A DNA stretch of 64,000 nucleotides, from positions 2,914,001 through 2,978,000 of the forward strand of contig NZ_JAQOMS010000002.1 in the NCBI RefSeq assembly GCF_028401425.1, in the 5' to 3' direction. The stretch comes from Psychrosphaera algicola. Its GTDB lineage: Bacteria > Pseudomonadota > Gammaproteobacteria > Enterobacterales > Alteromonadaceae. Position numbers and translations under genes: made by a program. This document shows positions 10,935-20,661 of this stretch, piece after piece (the first letter of the stretch is position 1; every line of letters starts with the position of its first letter). The notes beneath the pieces are model-generated. The model made no database searches. It was not told where the DNA came from and saw nothing but the letters and a program-made list of their open reading frames with translations.

Positions 10935-12068
10935 TGTACGAGGAGTATTTCGGGTTAAGTAAAAACCATTTCAACTTACCCCTGATCCAGAGATTTTTTC
11001 GCAAGTACTGGCCATCAAAAGGCGCTATCTTATCTGCAATATGGCTTGAGCCAAGGTGAGGGGTTCATTGTCATCACCGGTAATGTTGGTACAGGTAAAA
11101 CGACTATCGCCAATCATTTGATCTCGCAATTAGAAGAAGAAAGTATCGTTGCTAAGCAGTTAGTAACCCCTAACTTATCGCCTGATGATCTAATAGTCGC
11201 TATCACTAAATTATTTCATTTACACCCAGAGGGCGACACTAAAGCGGCTCACATTGCTGAATTAACTGACTATATGCGTCGGTTAAATAGTTTAGGTCGT
11301 CGCTTGTTGTTGATCATCGACGAAGCGCAAAACTTACCGATTGAGTCAGTCGAAGAATTAAGAATGTTGTCTAATATTCAGGTGGATGGCAAAGCAATTA
11401 TCCAAAGCTTCTTGCTAGGTCAAACTGAATTACAGGACATATTAAGCGCTCCTCAAATGGAGCAGTTTAGACAACGGGTTATCGCATCAGCAAGCCTGAC
11501 GCCGTTATCTGAAGAAGAATTGTATAAATATATCGCCTATCGTATGCAAATGGCTGGCTGGGAAGGGCAACCACTATTTAGTGATGAAGCCGTCACTCGG
11601 ATCCATGCATTCACAGAAGGTATTCCACGTAAAATAAACACTTTCTTAGATCGTGTTCTTCTTTATGCATTCATGGAAGAAAAGCGAAAAGTGGATATCG
11701 GCCTAATTGAAGAAGTGATTAAAGAAGTATCTGGGGAACTAAACCACCAAGACGATGGTAAAACTCAGAATATGGAAATCACCCAGACTGCAACGGGTAC
11801 TAAGTTGAGTCGTGCAACGACGCAACCACAGAAGCAAGTTAATCAAGCACAGCAGCAAGCCATGAACTCTATAAAAGAGGAAGCGGTAAGCGACGCTGAA
11901 ATGCAAGAAATTGCATTGGCTTATGAAGGTAATATGAAAACTGAGAAGTTGGAAACCTTGCTTGAGTCCGTTTTGATCATGAATAGACGTTCGGTGTTAT
12001 TGCAGGGACAAATTTTAAAAGAACTGCGTAAAATGAACGAAAACGGCGGTAGTGACAAAGAAAGCTAA
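10934..12068 (+). CDS. XrtA/PEP-CTERM system-associated ATPase (ExeA-like AAA), frameshifted
   Basis: An AAA-type ATPase of the family that accompanies exosortase A loci, related to ExeA of type II secretion. The true start is the ATG at 10934: MYEEYFGLSK leads into TPDPEIF and STGHQKALSYLQYGLSQGEG after two frame changes near 10975-11005. Walker A is TGNVGTGKTT and Walker B is LLLIIDEAQNLP. The sensor and arginine-finger region follows (GIPRKINTFLDRVLLYA). A linker and a C-terminal helical tail (ETLLESVLIMNRRS) complete it, about 378 residues in all. It is translationally coupled to the RND permease and followed by a terminator. Its exact role in export or sorting is not established. Confidence 0.88.
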
Positions 12069-12096
12069 TCTTGTTACGGGTATATAGCTTAAAATT

Positions 12097-12122
12097 AAAG
12101 TGAGGTTTTACCTCACTTTTTT
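12097..12122 (+). terminator. Rho-independent terminator after the XrtA ATPase
   Basis: Stem AAAGTGAGG (12097-12105) pairs perfectly with CCTCACTTT (12111-12119) around a TTTTA loop and runs into a T-tract. It lies 29 bases past the ATPase stop and closes the efflux/ATPase transcription unit. Confidence 0.85.
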
Positions 12123-12196
12123 ATGGACACTTTAAAGCGTGTAAACTTGCCATTGGGGTGACTGGATAATTCTGAGGGCTAGTATTACTTCATTAA

Positions 12197-12226
12197 ATGA
12201 AAAAAGGAGACATTGTCGTCTCCTTT
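12197..12226 (-). terminator. Rho-independent terminator after prsR
   Basis: Stem AAAGGAGAC (12203-12211) pairs with GTCTCCTTT (12218-12226). Read on the minus strand, the stem is followed by a T-run (complement of the A-run at 12200-12205). It lies about 90 bases past the prsR stop, back to back with the plus-strand terminator. Confidence 0.7.
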
Positions 12227-12315
12227 ATTTGTAACGAGTATCCCGTGCTGGAATGTGTTGTATGGTTTTACGCTATCAACGATAGGCCGTTTTCACACCA
12301 GCTGCGGATTGCCTG

Positions 12316-13671
12316 TTAATCAGGTTTGATGTCTTTGAGGTTATATTTTTCTATCAAAGAATATAGCGTTGGGCGTGTCACCCCAAGTAGCTCAGCGGTT
12401 CGCGATATGTTGTGTTTTGCCTGAGCAAATGCCATACGAATCGCCTTACCTTCTGCTTGTTCTCGAACGGCTTTTAAGTTGAGTTCCGTTATATCGTCTT
12501 CATCAGCTTCGTCGTAAAAGCCAAGGTCGTCAGCAGTAATCAGACTCGCATCAGAAATAATAACGGCGGATTTTAGTTTATTTTGTAATTCACGAATATT
12601 ACCGGTCCATTCATGATTCAACATCGCTTTTATTGCGTCTTCAGAGAAGCCTCTGACGTTTTGCCCAAACTCTTTATTAAAGACATTCAAAAAGTGCTTC
12701 GCTAATACAACAACGTCGCCGCTTCGTTCGCGCAATGCCGGAAGTTCAATAGTAACTTCACCAACACGGTAGTATAAATCTTCACGGAATTTTTCTTGTT
12801 TGGCCATGTCCGGTAAATTTCTGTGCGTCGCACATATTACGCGAACATCAACACTTATCTCGCTGCGGCCGCCAACCCGTTCAATGACTCTTTCCTGAAG
12901 AAAACGAAGCATTTTAGCTTGCAGGTTTAAAGGCATGTCTCCTATCTCGTCAAGAAATAAGGTTCCACCATTGGCAAATTCTACTTTACCTTTTGTTTGT
13001 TTAGCCGCACCGGTAAAGGCACCTTTTTCATATCCAAATAGTTCACTTTCTAATAGGTTATCTGGAATAGAAGCACAGTTAATCGCAACAAATGGACCTC
13101 TAGCTCTTGGGCTAGCGTCGTGAATAGCGCGGGCAAAAACTTCTTTACCCGTTCCACTTTCACCTAACAATAAAGTTGTGATGTCAGCTTTCGCAATACG
13201 CTCAGAAAGCTTACAGGCTTTTTGAATCGCCGGACTTGACCCTATGATAGTACCAAAAGGGTTTTCACCGAGTTGGAGGTTTCTGTTTTCAGCTTCTAAA
13301 TCGGCCACATGGAAAGCTCTGCCAATGATGATGGCTAAGGTATCCATTTCAACAGGCTTTTGATAAAAGTCGTATGCGCCAAGCTCTATTGCTTTTAATG
13401 CATTGGCTTTGTCTGAGTTGCCGGTGACACAAATGACTTTTGTGTTTGGGGCCAAAGTCATTATTTCTGAAAGTGTTGCAAGGCCTTCACTGGCATTGGC
13501 AGGATCGGGTGGAAGTCCTAAATCTAAAGTCACAACTTTAGGTTCATGGCGACGTAGTAGGGAAATTGCGGTTTGGCGATCTTCAGCAAATACCAATTCA
13601 TATCCTTCTAAGCCCCACTTAAGTTGCTTCTGAATTCCTAAGTCATCTTCTACTATCAGTAACTTTTCCAC
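12316..13671 (-). CDS. prsR: PrsR, PEP-CTERM sigma-54 response regulator
   Basis: An intact 451-residue NtrC-type activator. A receiver domain (residues 1-120) carries phospho-acceptor Asp50 in VVTLDLGLP and Lys105 in YQKPVE. The AAA domain has Walker A GESGTGKE (170-177), the sigma-54 contact loop GAFTGA (217-222) and GGTLFLDEIGDMP. A Fis-type helix-turn-helix ends the protein (NISRTAELLGVTRPTLYSLI). The family is the PEP-CTERM-box response regulator that activates PEP-CTERM genes with RpoN. Its GTG start overlaps the prsK stop by one base (TAGTG), so the pair is translationally coupled. The sigma-54 promoter at 22546-22562 is a likely target. Confidence 0.95.
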   Translation of the reverse strand: MEKLLIVEDDLGIQKQLKWGLEGYELVFAEDRQTAISLLRRHEPKVVTLDLGLPPDPANASEGLATLSEIMTLAPNTKVICVTGNSDKANALKAIELGAYDFYQKPVEMDTLAIIIGRAFHVADLEAENRNLQLGENPFGTIIGSSPAIQKACKLSERIAKADITTLLLGESGTGKEVFARAIHDASPRARGPFVAINCASIPDNLLESELFGYEKGAFTGAAKQTKGKVEFANGGTLFLDEIGDMPLNLQAKMLRFLQERVIERVGGRSEISVDVRVICATHRNLPDMAKQEKFREDLYYRVGEVTIELPALRERSGDVVVLAKHFLNVFNKEFGQNVRGFSEDAIKAMLNHEWTGNIRELQNKLKSAVIISDASLITADDLGFYDEADEDDITELNLKAVREQAEGKAIRMAFAQAKHNISRTAELLGVTRPTLYSLIEKYNLKDIKPD

Positions 13672-15713
13672 TAGTCTTCCTTTTTAGGTATCGTTATCTT
13701 GAACGTACTGCCTTTGCCAACTTGGCTTGAAACTGTCAATGTTCCGTTGAGTTCCTCGACATAACTTTTTGCTTCATACACTCCAACGCCCATCCCAGCG
13801 TTTCCTTTGGTTGTGACAAATGGCGTGAATAATTGATTATTCATGAATTCAGTCGTCATGCCAACGCCTGTATCAGTAATTGTTAAAATATAATTATTGT
13901 CGACCTGATCCAGAGTCATTTTGACTTGCCCATCATCCGACGTTGCCTGTTGTGCGTTTTCAATAAGGTGGCCAACGATAGAGTAAAGCCTATCATAATC
14001 TGCAAAAACTGAAATAGGTTCAGAAGGTAATACCATATCCACTTGCGGAAGATTTCGATTGAAATCGTCACGAAGTTTAGCCGCAAAAGCATTAAGCTCA
14101 AATCGGGTTTCGCTTCCGCGCGTTTGTTGTTTTTCTTTAAGTTGAGACAACATCCGATCCATACGTTCTTTGGTGTGACCTAACGTTTCGAATGTATCGT
14201 CGATAAATTCAGGGTTGTCTCGATGTTTTTCGGCGTTTTTCACTATCATGCCTATTTGCGCTATGACATTTTTTAAATCATGAACGACAAACGCCGACAT
14301 CCTATTGAAGGCGGCAAATTTAGCATTTTCTTCCAATTTAAGACGCGCTTCACCAAATCGAATGTAACTGCCGATTTGAGAGCTAATAACCGTCAGATAA
14401 TCTCTAACTTCCCAATTAAGTGCTAGTTTTTCATTACCATAACTACTCAGTACAAAAACACCATGAAACTCATCGTTAATAAAGATAGGGATAATAATTT
14501 CAACATCAAACATAATTAAATGATTAATAAAATAGCCTCTAAATTCCACAGCATATTCCGCAGCACCAAAATCGGACACGTCAACAAACCATCTATTTTC
14601 CGCTAACTTGGTGGACAAATGCAGCAACTCATTAGTGGCGTTTTGGTTTAACGAAAAAAGATCTTTTGTTTTAAGTTCAAGCTGGCCATTTGTTAATTTG
14701 TAATAAGCTCCATGCGTATAATTTAGTGACTTACACAGGCCTTTCAAACCCACTTCATAAAAGTCGTCATCTGAGTTTTCAGCGTCTAAAGTCATGGTTA
14801 GACCTAGCCATTGTTCACGATAATCAAATTGATTAGCGTAAAAATGCTTTTGGATAAAGATACGAAAATACTTGCGAACCGACTCTGATATAAATATATA
14901 GGCCAAAAGCAATAAAGCCCCGGCAACAAATACGATTTGCACTACGCCCGACCATGCTTGACCTGACCGTTGAATGAAGTAGCCAGTCAAGGACATTAAT
15001 AACAAATAGCCACCGGCGAATACCAATAACGAACTTTGCAAAACAACATCTCTGGAAATAAAGATCCTCAAATTCCAATTATCGACTCGCTTAATGGTCA
15101 GTAAAATAAAAGGCACGATGAGCACGTAGATAAAGGGTCTTGCAGAAAGGTAAACTGGGTCCAACGTATTTAGCAACAAAGCATTAGACATCATAATAAG
15201 GTGGTAAATATTTACGCTCGCCAATCCTAAAATGAACGGTCTATAACCCCAGCGATCGTTGTGGGCTGCGCGATATATTTGCTCAAGCAGGATCAATTGA
15301 ATAATGGCGGTTAACAGGCTGGCACTAACTAACAATTTAAACTTCAGTTCAGGAGATAAACCTAAAAATGCAAAAGCCAAATTAAAGAGAATCGCCGCTA
15401 CGATTACTGTGATGCTATATTTTTGTTTTAGAAAGCAAAAAAGTTTTTTGTGGAAGTATCAAGCATCGCCAGTAACAACAAGGTCCATGTTGTCATAAAT
15501 AGCGACTCTAATAAGGGCCAGACTAAAAATGGGTTGCGAGTTAGCATGGTCGCGGCAAAAAGTGATGCGGCTCCCTAAGGCTGACGTACCTAAAAACGTA
15601 ACCAGAAATACCGTTCTAAGAGTGCCTTTAGCCTTACTGGTAAATATGAGGGCAGAACTTGCAAGATAAAAGAAACAAACAAGAGCGAAACCAATATAAA
15701 GTACGATGTTCAC
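13671..15713 (-). CDS. prsK: PrsK, XrtA/PEP-CTERM sensor histidine kinase, frameshifted
   Basis: The partner kinase of PrsR, about 680 residues when read through. Multiple N-terminal membrane helices begin with IVLYIGFALVCFFYLASSAL and continue past residue 260. A GAF-like sensor region follows (LNYTHGAYYKLTNGQLELKT). The dimerisation/phospho-acceptor box is FVVHDLKNVIAQIG, with His in HDLKN. The ATP-binding domain has LIENAQQAT, TDTGVGM and a final GSTFKITIPKKED. Frame breaks lie near 15575 and near 15435; between them the intended frame reads NPFLVWPLLESLFMTTWTL. The many membrane helices suggest an envelope or lipid-linked signal, which cannot be identified here. Confidence 0.92.
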
Positions 15714-15863
15714 CAGTAGTTTTCCAATTAAAAATATGAAGTTGTTAATATTGTCACAAAACGAATGCGAATAAAATTAACTAATCAATTGTGTCTTATT
15801 TAGTCATTTAAGTTGTCGACCAAATAAGACTTTTTCATCGTTAAAAGTCAGTATTTAGTACAT

Positions 15864-16628
15864 TTATTGTGGTAAAAGTGCCCAAATGTAATCAGCTGGA
15901 ATTGCATAGCTAATGCCGCTAGGGTCAGACAATACATGCTCTTTTGTGGATTTTACTTTTACACTATTTAATATCGCGATGACCCTACCGGATTCACTAT
16001 CAACCACAGGGCTACCGCTGTTTCCCGGATACGCAGTGGCATCAAGTTGGTAAACAAACAATGGATTACGCAACTGTTTAATGACTTCAATCGTTAGCTG
16101 ACTGGCATTATTTTGAGGAATGGCCATAGGAACATAAGCCGCGACATACCCCGTATGAACAGATTTATACAAACCAAGTACCGAACCTATCGGTAAACCG
16201 GCGATAAATATCTCAGAACCCGCGGGAGAGGAATATTTAGGTGTTGCAAGGGGCAAAGTCGGTAAGTGAGCTCGAATTTTTAATATTGCGACATCCGAGC
16301 GTTCATCTTGAGCGATAAGTTCCGCTTTATAAAACAGGGCGTCTTTACCTTCCCCGACATGGATAGATATTTCAGATTTTGCGTCATCAAACCCTTTGCC
16401 GTTGACCACGTGATGATTAGTGGCAATAAAGGATTCATTATTGTTTGTTGTTTTAACAACAAAGCCTGTCCCTCTCAGTTGATAACGCGGCGCACCAAGT
16501 GGGTTGTATATGCCGACGCCAACAATAGATTGTTTCGCTGTTTTGATAAGTGTCAGTTTCTTTTGCATATCATGGGCAAAAGCTACTTGGCTTATAAGCA
16601 ATAAAAACAATGCTAAATATTTAGTCAT
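15864..16628 (-). CDS. Secreted trypsin-like serine protease (S1/DegP-type fold)
   Basis: An intact 254-residue protein with a cleavable signal peptide (YLALFLLLISQVAFAHD) and a complete catalytic triad: His in SFIATNHHVVNG, Asp in DERSDVAILKI and Ser in AYPGNSGSPVVD. It ends soon after the protease fold (SYAIPADYIWALL), so there is no PDZ domain as in DegP/DegS. It is the last gene of a five-gene minus-strand run. Its ATG overlaps the nucleotidyltransferase stop by four bases, which implies co-translation. In that context it may process the Tat-exported protein or another envelope substrate of the module, but no substrate is shown by the sequence. Confidence 0.88.
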   Translation of the reverse strand: MTKYLALFLLLISQVAFAHDMQKKLTLIKTAKQSIVGVGIYNPLGAPRYQLRGTGFVVKTTNNNESFIATNHHVVNGKGFDDAKSEISIHVGEGKDALFYKAELIAQDERSDVAILKIRAHLPTLPLATPKYSSPAGSEIFIAGLPIGSVLGLYKSVHTGYVAAYVPMAIPQNNASQLTIEVIKQLRNPLFVYQLDATAYPGNSGSPVVDSESGRVIAILNSVKVKSTKEHVLSDPSGISYAIPADYIWALLPQ

Positions 16629-17740
16629 TTTTGGGTATCCTGATTTTTAACAAAGTAAGATTTTCCAGCAAATGTTTCTACCACTTCACGATAAGCTTTT
16701 GTAAAAATATGTGGAATAAGCACTTTCATCGGCATTTTTGCAGCATGCCCTCGAATGTAGGCAAGAAGCAATCCCAGCTTGTTTATTGGGCCAGTCACTA
16801 AAGGGTGTTTCGGCGCAAGAGCGCCATGGAACACAAGGTCCCAGTATGCATTTTTTATTAGTGAAGCATGCTTTTTACTGAGTTTGCGATAAGTACTCTC
16901 GCATACGGTTGTGTTAAATAGTTTTTTGCAGTAACGCAGCGCCAGATAAAGTTCAAGGCTGAAATTTGATTCTGTAGCTAAGCTGTAAATATCTGCCCAA
17001 TACTCTGCTGAGTGATGTTCGCTGATCAATAAACTAATATCATGAATATTGCGTAAGCCATGGTCGTAGTCTTCATTTAAAAATAGATGAACCGCACTAT
17101 GTAATGTCATTGCACTAGGGCGCAATACGTTCATATCAGCTACCGGAATGGCATCTTTGACAAATAATTCAATGTTCGGTGCTCTACCCGAAATTATAGG
17201 GACCAAGTTATGATGCAAGTCGATTACCGTACCACGGCTTGAATGCATCAATGGTGGGATTTCATGGCTCCACTCTCGATAATATTTATCGTCATAATCA
17301 TTAACTTCTTTGCCAGTCCAACCATAGGTATTAAGGACTTTTTCAAAGCTGTCAATTTTGTCTTTTGCGGCTAATAAATCAATGTCGCCGTAGGTCCTAC
17401 CTTCGCTAGCAAGGTTGTTCATCACAGAATAGGCCGCGCCCTTTAGCAAAATAAGTTGCTGACTAGACTGACCTAAAAGGCGAGCTAATTCGGCAATTTC
17501 AAACTTTACACTTTGGCTTTGGCGAATAGCTATTTTTATTGAGTTGCCTAAATGAACGTCGAGGTGTGCAGATATTTCATCGTCACTTAAAGCAATATTT
17601 TGTCGTTTAAAATTAATTGCAAAACGAGCGAGTAGTTGTTCTTTTCTCAAAACTTTAATGAGTATTTGCCAGTTAAGTTTAGACAAACTTGCGGCCTGAG
17701 CCGGATCATTAAGTAGCGAAATTATGTCTTTAGCTTTCAA
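16625..17740 (-). CDS. Nucleotidyltransferase family protein of the HprK-related system
   Basis: The protein of about 370 residues belongs to the NTP_transf_5-type nucleotidyltransferases seen beside HprK-related kinase A in exosortase loci. The N-terminal helical part includes LLNDPAQAASLS and KEQLLARFAINF. The nucleotidyltransferase core has LLKGAAYSV and the metal-binding pair in RTYGDIDLLAAK, followed by VIDLHHNLVP. A helical C-terminal region follows. There is no stop codon between the upstream kinase and this domain: one open frame runs 16625-18169. I place a possible TTG start at 17740, but a real fusion or an indel-masked stop is equally possible. The stop overlaps the protease start. 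The substrate is unknown. Confidence 0.75.
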   Translation of the reverse strand: MKAKDIISLLNDPAQAASLSKLNWQILIKVLRKEQLLARFAINFKRQNIALSDDEISAHLDVHLGNSIKIAIRQSQSVKFEIAELARLLGQSSQQLILLKGAAYSVMNNLASEGRTYGDIDLLAAKDKIDSFEKVLNTYGWTGKEVNDYDDKYYREWSHEIPPLMHSSRGTVIDLHHNLVPIISGRAPNIELFVKDAIPVADMNVLRPSAMTLHSAVHLFLNEDYDHGLRNIHDISLLISEHHSAEYWADIYSLATESNFSLELYLALRYCKKLFNTTVCESTYRKLSKKHASLIKNAYWDLVFHGALAPKHPLVTGPINKLGLLLAYIRGHAAKMPMKVLIPHIFTKAYREVVETFAGKSYFVKNQDTQK

Positions 17741-18600
17741 AAGAACCTCTTCATCTAAAAACTTCTCAACTTCTTTAACATCGTTGTAAACGATTTCGTA
17801 GCAGTCTACTTTTTCGATTATTTGAATGATTGTTTCAAAACCTTCAACGCCCAATAAACTAAAGTTAAACGCATTTTCGGCTAGTTGCATAAAAGCTTGG
17901 GTTTTGGTCAGGGCGTAAACTTCCAGCTCGACATCTGGGTCATATCTTGGGAAGACCACTGATTTTATTTCAGCTCGTGTTTTACGTTGCTCCCAACTAA
18001 ATTTCGATGGGCTAACATGTACTACATCGCCTTTATGGGTGTTCCCTGCAATTGTTGAAACGGCGACTTCCGGAAACCATTGTTGTACTAGTTGGCCTGA
18101 TCTATTTTTTAAACAAATAGGTCGAACAAACGGAATCGCTTCAAGTGTCTCAGGGTCGATTAGAGCCATTTCATCAGAAAGTAAACGCCATGATGTTTGT
18201 CCCTGTAGATAAGCGGTTAAGGTACTTTTGCCGCTGTAAGAGGCGCAGGGAAAAGTACGGCTTTGTTATTTTTGGCGACAATACCCGAGTGAATAATTAA
18301 GTAATTAAATATGTTACTCGCAATAACATAATTCATGCCCCATTCTAAGTTTGCATAGGCATGACCAATGGGCAAGCCTAAAAACGGTTCGAACTGGTCA
18401 AATTTAAAGGAACATTGAGGTTTAATATATTTCCGAACTAAGCCACTGTAATCAATAGAAACATCGTAGTCAGCCAAAGAATTATCATCAACTGACGTTA
18501 ATAATTGAGGAGGGTATAACTTAGTTAGATTGTCGATTACTAGTGGGATTGTGGTTTGGATATTTAATTTAAATGGCGCCACTTCTAATTGAAAGTGCAT
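17741..18600 (-). CDS. HPr kinase-related protein (HprK-rel-A), frameshifted
   Basis: About 285 residues. The N-terminal part contains QLEVAPFKLNIQTTIPLVID and GLPIGHAYANLEWGMNYVI. The P-loop is recovered by reading across a frame change near 18235: PAPSYSGKSTLTAYLQG, followed by RLLSDEMALIDPETL, the acidic pair expected of an HprK-like kinase. The C-terminal half reads IPFVRPICLKN and YALTKTQAFMQLAENAFN. The family is named HprK-related kinase A and occurs near exosortase A. Neither its substrate nor phosphotransfer activity is established. It lies 9 bases after the PqqD-like gene and appears fused in frame to the nucleotidyltransferase. Confidence 0.82.
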
Positions 18601-18609
18601 TTAACTATC

Positions 18610-18801
18610 CTAAGTAGATTGAATAAATCGCTTTTCAAGTAACAAACTAACGATGTTATTAATCTCGTTAGTTTGGTTACTCAATAAAACATCAGTGGTG
18701 CATGCATACGCTAAAGACTCGCCTGTTTCAGTATGAAATAAAACACACCCAGACCCATCTGAAAAATCATGAGCCTCGACAAAGTCTGAAAAACTAAACA
18801 T
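18610..18801 (-). CDS. PqqD-like peptide chaperone (HPr-rel-A system)
   Basis: A small intact protein of 63 residues whose centre, FSDGSGCVLFHTETGESLAY, matches the winged-helix PqqD/RRE pattern with its DGSG-VLFH-TGE core. A final helix (INNIVSLLLEKRF) follows. PqqD-type domains bind leader peptides and present them to modifying enzymes. Stand-alone versions with this signature accompany HprK-related kinase A. It is slightly short for a PqqD domain, lacking part of the first strand. It is packed between the Tat protein gene (8-base gap) and the kinase gene (9-base gap), so the three are certainly one operon. The peptide it binds is not identified. Confidence 0.78.
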   Translation of the reverse strand: MFSFSDFVEAHDFSDGSGCVLFHTETGESLAYACTTDVLLSNQTNEINNIVSLLLEKRFIQST

Positions 18802-18809
18802 TAATCAAC

Positions 18810-19543
18810 TTATACAGGATTTTGATCAATTAGCTGCGCAAGTGCACGACCTAATGCGCCAGCACCATTTATATTTCGCATATTAATTAAGTTATCTGCA
18901 AAATCGGCTATTGTTGCAAAAGGGCCACCATAGGCAGAAAGCACAGGATAGTTAATTCCATATTGGCCATGGTAAAGCGCGTTCAGATACATGGTCACCA
19001 TTTGCGCATTTACATTGTCTGGTCCTGAAAAATCAAAATACGGGTAATCCTTACCATATTGATGTTCTTTACGGTATTTTCCTGTACACGTTTTGTTAAT
19101 ACTTCTGTCAGTAATGAATGGCTTAGAATTGCTTCTATTGTTCAAATAAACGCCGCTGTTACCTTCACTTTTAACGCAGTATTTTAACGTTGGGTGCCAA
19201 TCAATGTAAGAGCCGTTAGAACTACGCTTAACAATAATATTGTTAAGGTTATCATCTACTGGATAGGCATTAAACGCATCTTTAAATGCTTTGTTTTTAT
19301 CACTGCTGTCAATATTGCTTAAGTGGTTTTTCCAATAGCCGTGCGAACGTAAACACACAGCGTTACTTGAAGACCAGTCTGACGAACCACCAGAGGCGAT
19401 TATTGAGCCGGCGATATTGCCACCAGTTGCCCAAACAGATTTTGCAGGTAATGATGCGATCAGAATTCCGGCTGAACTTTTTGTTAAAAACTTCCTTCTA
19501 GAAGAAACCTTTTTTCTACTGGATTTTCATTGCTTGCTTTCAT
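18810..19543 (-). CDS. Tat-exported GYWKNH-motif protein of unknown function, frameshifted
   Basis: First gene of the HprK/PqqD operon. The start ATG (complement of 19541-19543) gives MKASNENPVEKRF. After a frame change near 19505 it reads SSRRKFLTKSSAGILIASLP and SVWA. That is a twin-arginine signal: two Arg, Phe-Leu, a hydrophobic core and an A-type cleavage site. The mature part carries CLRSHGYWKNHLSN, close to the QGYWKNH motif of many secreted surface proteins, plus two more cysteines (LKYCVKSEG and NKTCTGKYR). A C-terminal helical part contains YLNALYHGQYGINYP and GALGRALAQLIDQ. I cannot name a function. Its operon position makes it a candidate substrate of the kinase/PqqD/protease module. 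Confidence 0.7.
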
Positions 19544-19618
19544 GACTTCAATACCTAATTTTGTTACAGCGCACGACCCCGTATTATAATCGGGCCTGCT
19601 TGATAAATAAACAGTTCT

Positions 19619-19632
19619 AATGGATTAATATA
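19619..19632. promoter_or_regulatory. AATGGATTAATATA motif in a divergent promoter region
   Basis: The 295-base region 19544-19838 separates the minus-strand HprK/PqqD operon from the plus-strand acyltransferase operon, so both promoters must lie in it. It contains AATGGATTAATATA, which differs by one base from AATGGATTAATTTA found in two other divergent regions of the locus (33982-33995 and 58962-58975). A regulator site is possible but unproven. Confidence 0.3.
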
Positions 19633-19838
19633 AGCAATTTACGAACCAAGATGCAACCCCTTGTATTTTAAGGGTATTTAAGGCCTCGCTTTTGCCGGTG
19701 TAAAATTAGCTGACACTAGTCAAAATGGTGCCGCAGGGCAAAAATACACTTATTTGTTTAGATTGCTCTAATTAGCCATAAAGCTATTTATTTAGTTCAT
19801 TTTGATGCCTATACTAAAAGTCTTACATTACTTCATTT

Positions 19839-20660
19839 GTGCTACGGAAATTCAACTTGAAACTCTTAAAGCGGTTCATAAACACACCTATTATAGGCAC
19901 TTTAGTAAAGGCTATCATTCAGAAAAAAGCTAATTCTGAAGCAATAAGTATAGCAAACCATTTTTCTGAATTTCTACAACCTGTTTTGGCAATCAGTGAG
20001 CAACAAGTTAGTCATTCATTTCAAATACGCCACAACGTATATTGCGAAGAGCTAAAATTTGAGCCGGAGTATCCTGACAAACAAGAAAAGGATGACTTTG
20101 ACATCCAGTCGTTCCATTGTTTAATTCAACATAAAGCGACAGAGCGATACGCTGGAACCGTTAGAATTGTTTGTAGCACTGCTAATGATGAATTGCTACC
20201 ACTTGAAAAATATTGCTTAGATTCTATCGACCACGACACACTAAACCCCAAATTGTTTCCAAGAAATGAAATATGCGAAATATCTAGGTTAGCGGTTCCT
20301 GAGGAGTTTAGACGAAGAAAAACCGATAAATTTGCCGGTGCTGCAACAGGTGCAATTAATGTTGACAGCTATTCTGAGGAAGAACTGCGATGCTTTCCAT
20401 TTATCGCTGTAGGTTTGTACCTGTCGGCTGCAAGTGTTGTAGTAGAAAAAGGGATCAAGCACGTCTTTGTCATGATGGAGCCAAGATTAGCGCGAAGCAT
20501 GAGATTTGTCGGAATCGAATTTCAACAAATTGGTCCCGTTGTCGAATACCACGGTAAGCGCGCTCCGTATTACATTGACCCATTTTCGTTATACAAAACA
20601 TTATCACCAGGCTTTAAGTTGTTATTCGCCAATATAGAACAGCAATTTAAAGAAGCGTAA
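19839..20660 (+). CDS. PEP-CTERM/exosortase system-associated acyltransferase
   Basis: An intact 273-residue protein of the exosortase-linked acyltransferase family, which resembles autoinducer synthases and N-acyl amino acid synthases. Typical segments are SHSFQIRHNVYCEELKFEPE, YAGTVRIVCS, ICEISRLAVPEEFRRRK, YLSAASVVVEKGIKHVFVMM and PRLARSMRFVGIEFQQIGP. The expected reaction transfers an acyl group from an acyl carrier to an amino compound. The acceptor in these loci is unknown. Cytoplasmic or membrane-peripheral location is likely. The GTG start is uncertain by a few codons. It leads a plus-strand group with the YdcF-like gene one base behind, then the ThiF-like gene. Confidence 0.9.
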   Translation: MLRKFNLKLLKRFINTPIIGTLVKAIIQKKANSEAISIANHFSEFLQPVLAISEQQVSHSFQIRHNVYCEELKFEPEYPDKQEKDDFDIQSFHCLIQHKATERYAGTVRIVCSTANDELLPLEKYCLDSIDHDTLNPKLFPRNEICEISRLAVPEEFRRRKTDKFAGAATGAINVDSYSEEELRCFPFIAVGLYLSAASVVVEKGIKHVFVMMEPRLARSMRFVGIEFQQIGPVVEYHGKRAPYYIDPFSLYKTLSPGFKLLFANIEQQFKEA

Positions 20661-20661
20661 A

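Noticed and set aside
15793..15830. Inverted repeat GTCTTATTT...AAATAAGAC followed by TTTTT
   Set aside because: The T-tract would terminate plus-strand transcription, but no plus-strand gene lies upstream and the loop is 20 bases. No clear role.
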